From contig JAAAUF010000073.1 of assembly GCA_015499985.1 (NCBI GenBank), positions 5,248-69,247 on the forward strand: 64,000 nt of DNA, given 5' to 3'. Below are positions 63,030 to 64,000 of the stretch, piece after piece. The notes under the pieces are model-generated. The model made no database searches. It had not been told where the DNA came from and saw nothing but the letters and a program-made list of their open reading frames with translations. Each line of letters begins with the position of its first letter. Position 1 is the first letter of the stretch. The position numbers and the translations under genes were made by a program. Origin of the DNA: Haplosporangium gracile (lineage: Eukaryota; Mortierellomycota; Mortierellomycetes; Mortierellales; Mortierellaceae).

Positions 63030-63955
63030 TATAAGCCAAAAGATCGGTCCAGCTCTTCCAGCGGCGGAATAAAGTGGATATCGCTTATGACACTGTCAAG
63101 AGAAATGATTCGATAGATGGTGAGATCGAGATCCCTCAGCTCGACGATCGAATGGAGTGTATCTGGATGCAAGGTCAACCCAGCCCAGCCACTCATCTTA
63201 AGAGACTACAAGTTGAAGAGAGTGGCAGGCGCACAGGATACGATATTGAGCAATGGTACTGGACCATTCTGTCGGTAAAGTTGACCAGTTTGAGGTTTGG
63301 ACAGCGGTCCAGCAAGTTGTAGTCGATGATCAGCAGTCTGCTGTCATTCAGTTTTGAGCTCCAGGGATGTCAAGAACGGAAGGTCGATCTATTCCGCTCT
63401 AAAGCAGACAGATTCACTCCTTATTGTCGATGATGGAGTTCTGACGTAGAAGAAGAGCCGTTGCAGGGTTTGGTTGAATGCAAAGACAATATGGTCAATG
63501 TTGTCGGTGATTGCGACCCTAATGTTAGTGAGGTAGAGCATCTCACGTGGAACCAAGCCGTGTTGTCGGTGCGCTGCTGGCAGACGTGATGTCCCTTGCA
63601 ACAGTCTTCCATGTCGATTTCGAACAAGGAAGTTGGTGGTGTCGTTATTGTTGCTGCTGCTGTTGAGGCTCTCCAAATCCTTCTTTTCCTGCACCGCCCA
63701 CTTGAAGGCTCCCTTGGTTATCGTCCCAGCCCATAAGCTCTTCAGTCTCCTGCACCGTTGGAGGGTCGGCTGATTACTGTCCTTGATCTCATCCCTTGTC
63801 TCTGGAAAGTCTCGACCGTTAATTCTCCAGACTTGTCCAAGATCGGTCGTCTGAGCATGGGCCATAAACTGCGTCCAATTGTCCTTCCCGAGATGAGTAG
63901 GATTGGATAACGGTGGCAAGAAGCAAAAAAGATGCGCCCGGATGCCCTCTGCCAT
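63030..63955 (-). pseudogene. Decayed F-box/LRR-type protein gene, minus strand
   Basis: From 63955 down, an open frame of 188 codons contains LRR-like text (LQRCRRLKSLWAG, then GAFKWAVQEKKDLESL, then IVFAFNQTLQRLFF) and ends at 63389. Further down come LLDRCPNLKLVNFTDRMVQY (about 63240-63300) and, in another frame, TLHSIVELRDLDLTIYR with HFIPPLEELDRSFG (about 63035-63190). These are typical blocks of the large F-box/leucine-rich families of Mortierella-type fungi, which act as SCF ubiquitin-ligase adaptors. Order and frames are broken by several stops and frameshifts, so I call a pseudogene. It may extend past the right edge. No F-box was seen. Confidence 0.6.
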
Positions 63956-64000
63956 GATCCTTTCCTTCCGCCCCCATAACTGGCCCTCCAGACAACCGAT

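Overview
This is a piece of nuclear DNA from a filamentous fungus. Genes are on both strands and are split by short introns (mostly 60-260 bases) with GTAAGT/GTATGT-type donors and YAG acceptors. Intergenic DNA is long, rich in homopolymers and microsatellites, and shows strong pyrimidine/purine strand bias. The proteins (Gln/His-rich regulators, an HSPA12-type Hsp70 with a Gln-rich head, a Ser-rich protein with a seven-helix front end) and the F-box/LRR relic at the right edge fit an early-diverging fungus of the Mortierella/Linnemannia type. That placement comes from memory of such families, not from a search. No rRNA, tRNA, CRISPR array or intact transposon was recognised.

Left third (1-25,430): a minus-strand five-helix membrane protein exon (959-1450); a seven-exon PHYHD1-type phytanoyl-CoA dioxygenase (2878-4564) containing a 14-base micro-exon; and a large gene (7623-12524) coding seven membrane helices followed by about 1,100 mostly disordered residues. 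About 10 kb without genes follows, then a pseudokinase-ankyrin protein (22736-25430).

Middle (25,431-48,136): an 8-kb gene-poor stretch with long pyrimidine tracts, then a transcription factor with two separate pairs of C2H2 zinc fingers (33272-37047), a convergent minus-strand J-domain co-chaperone (37667-39651), a divergent type I membrane protein (40490-41729), a 10-base assembly gap in a T-run, the DEAD-box helicase DBP3 (42087-43871) and an HSPA12-type Hsp70 (44926-47672).

Right third (48,137-64,000): acetyl-CoA synthetase on the minus strand (48137-51656) with an unusually long first intron. Next comes a small family locus of FAD-dependent monooxygenases: a decayed copy (55485-55753) and two intact tandem genes (56519-58329 and 59268-61405). 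A 127-base terminal-inverted-repeat element and a perfect 16-base palindrome lie between the intact pair. The right edge holds two more decayed genes, one per strand.

Functionally the window mixes housekeeping genes (ribosome biogenesis, acetyl-CoA supply, chaperones) with lineage-specific signalling and membrane genes and one locus of recent duplication and decay. Exon borders were worked out by hand from splice signals, reading-frame phase and protein family logic; every multi-exon CDS listed joins in frame unless stated.
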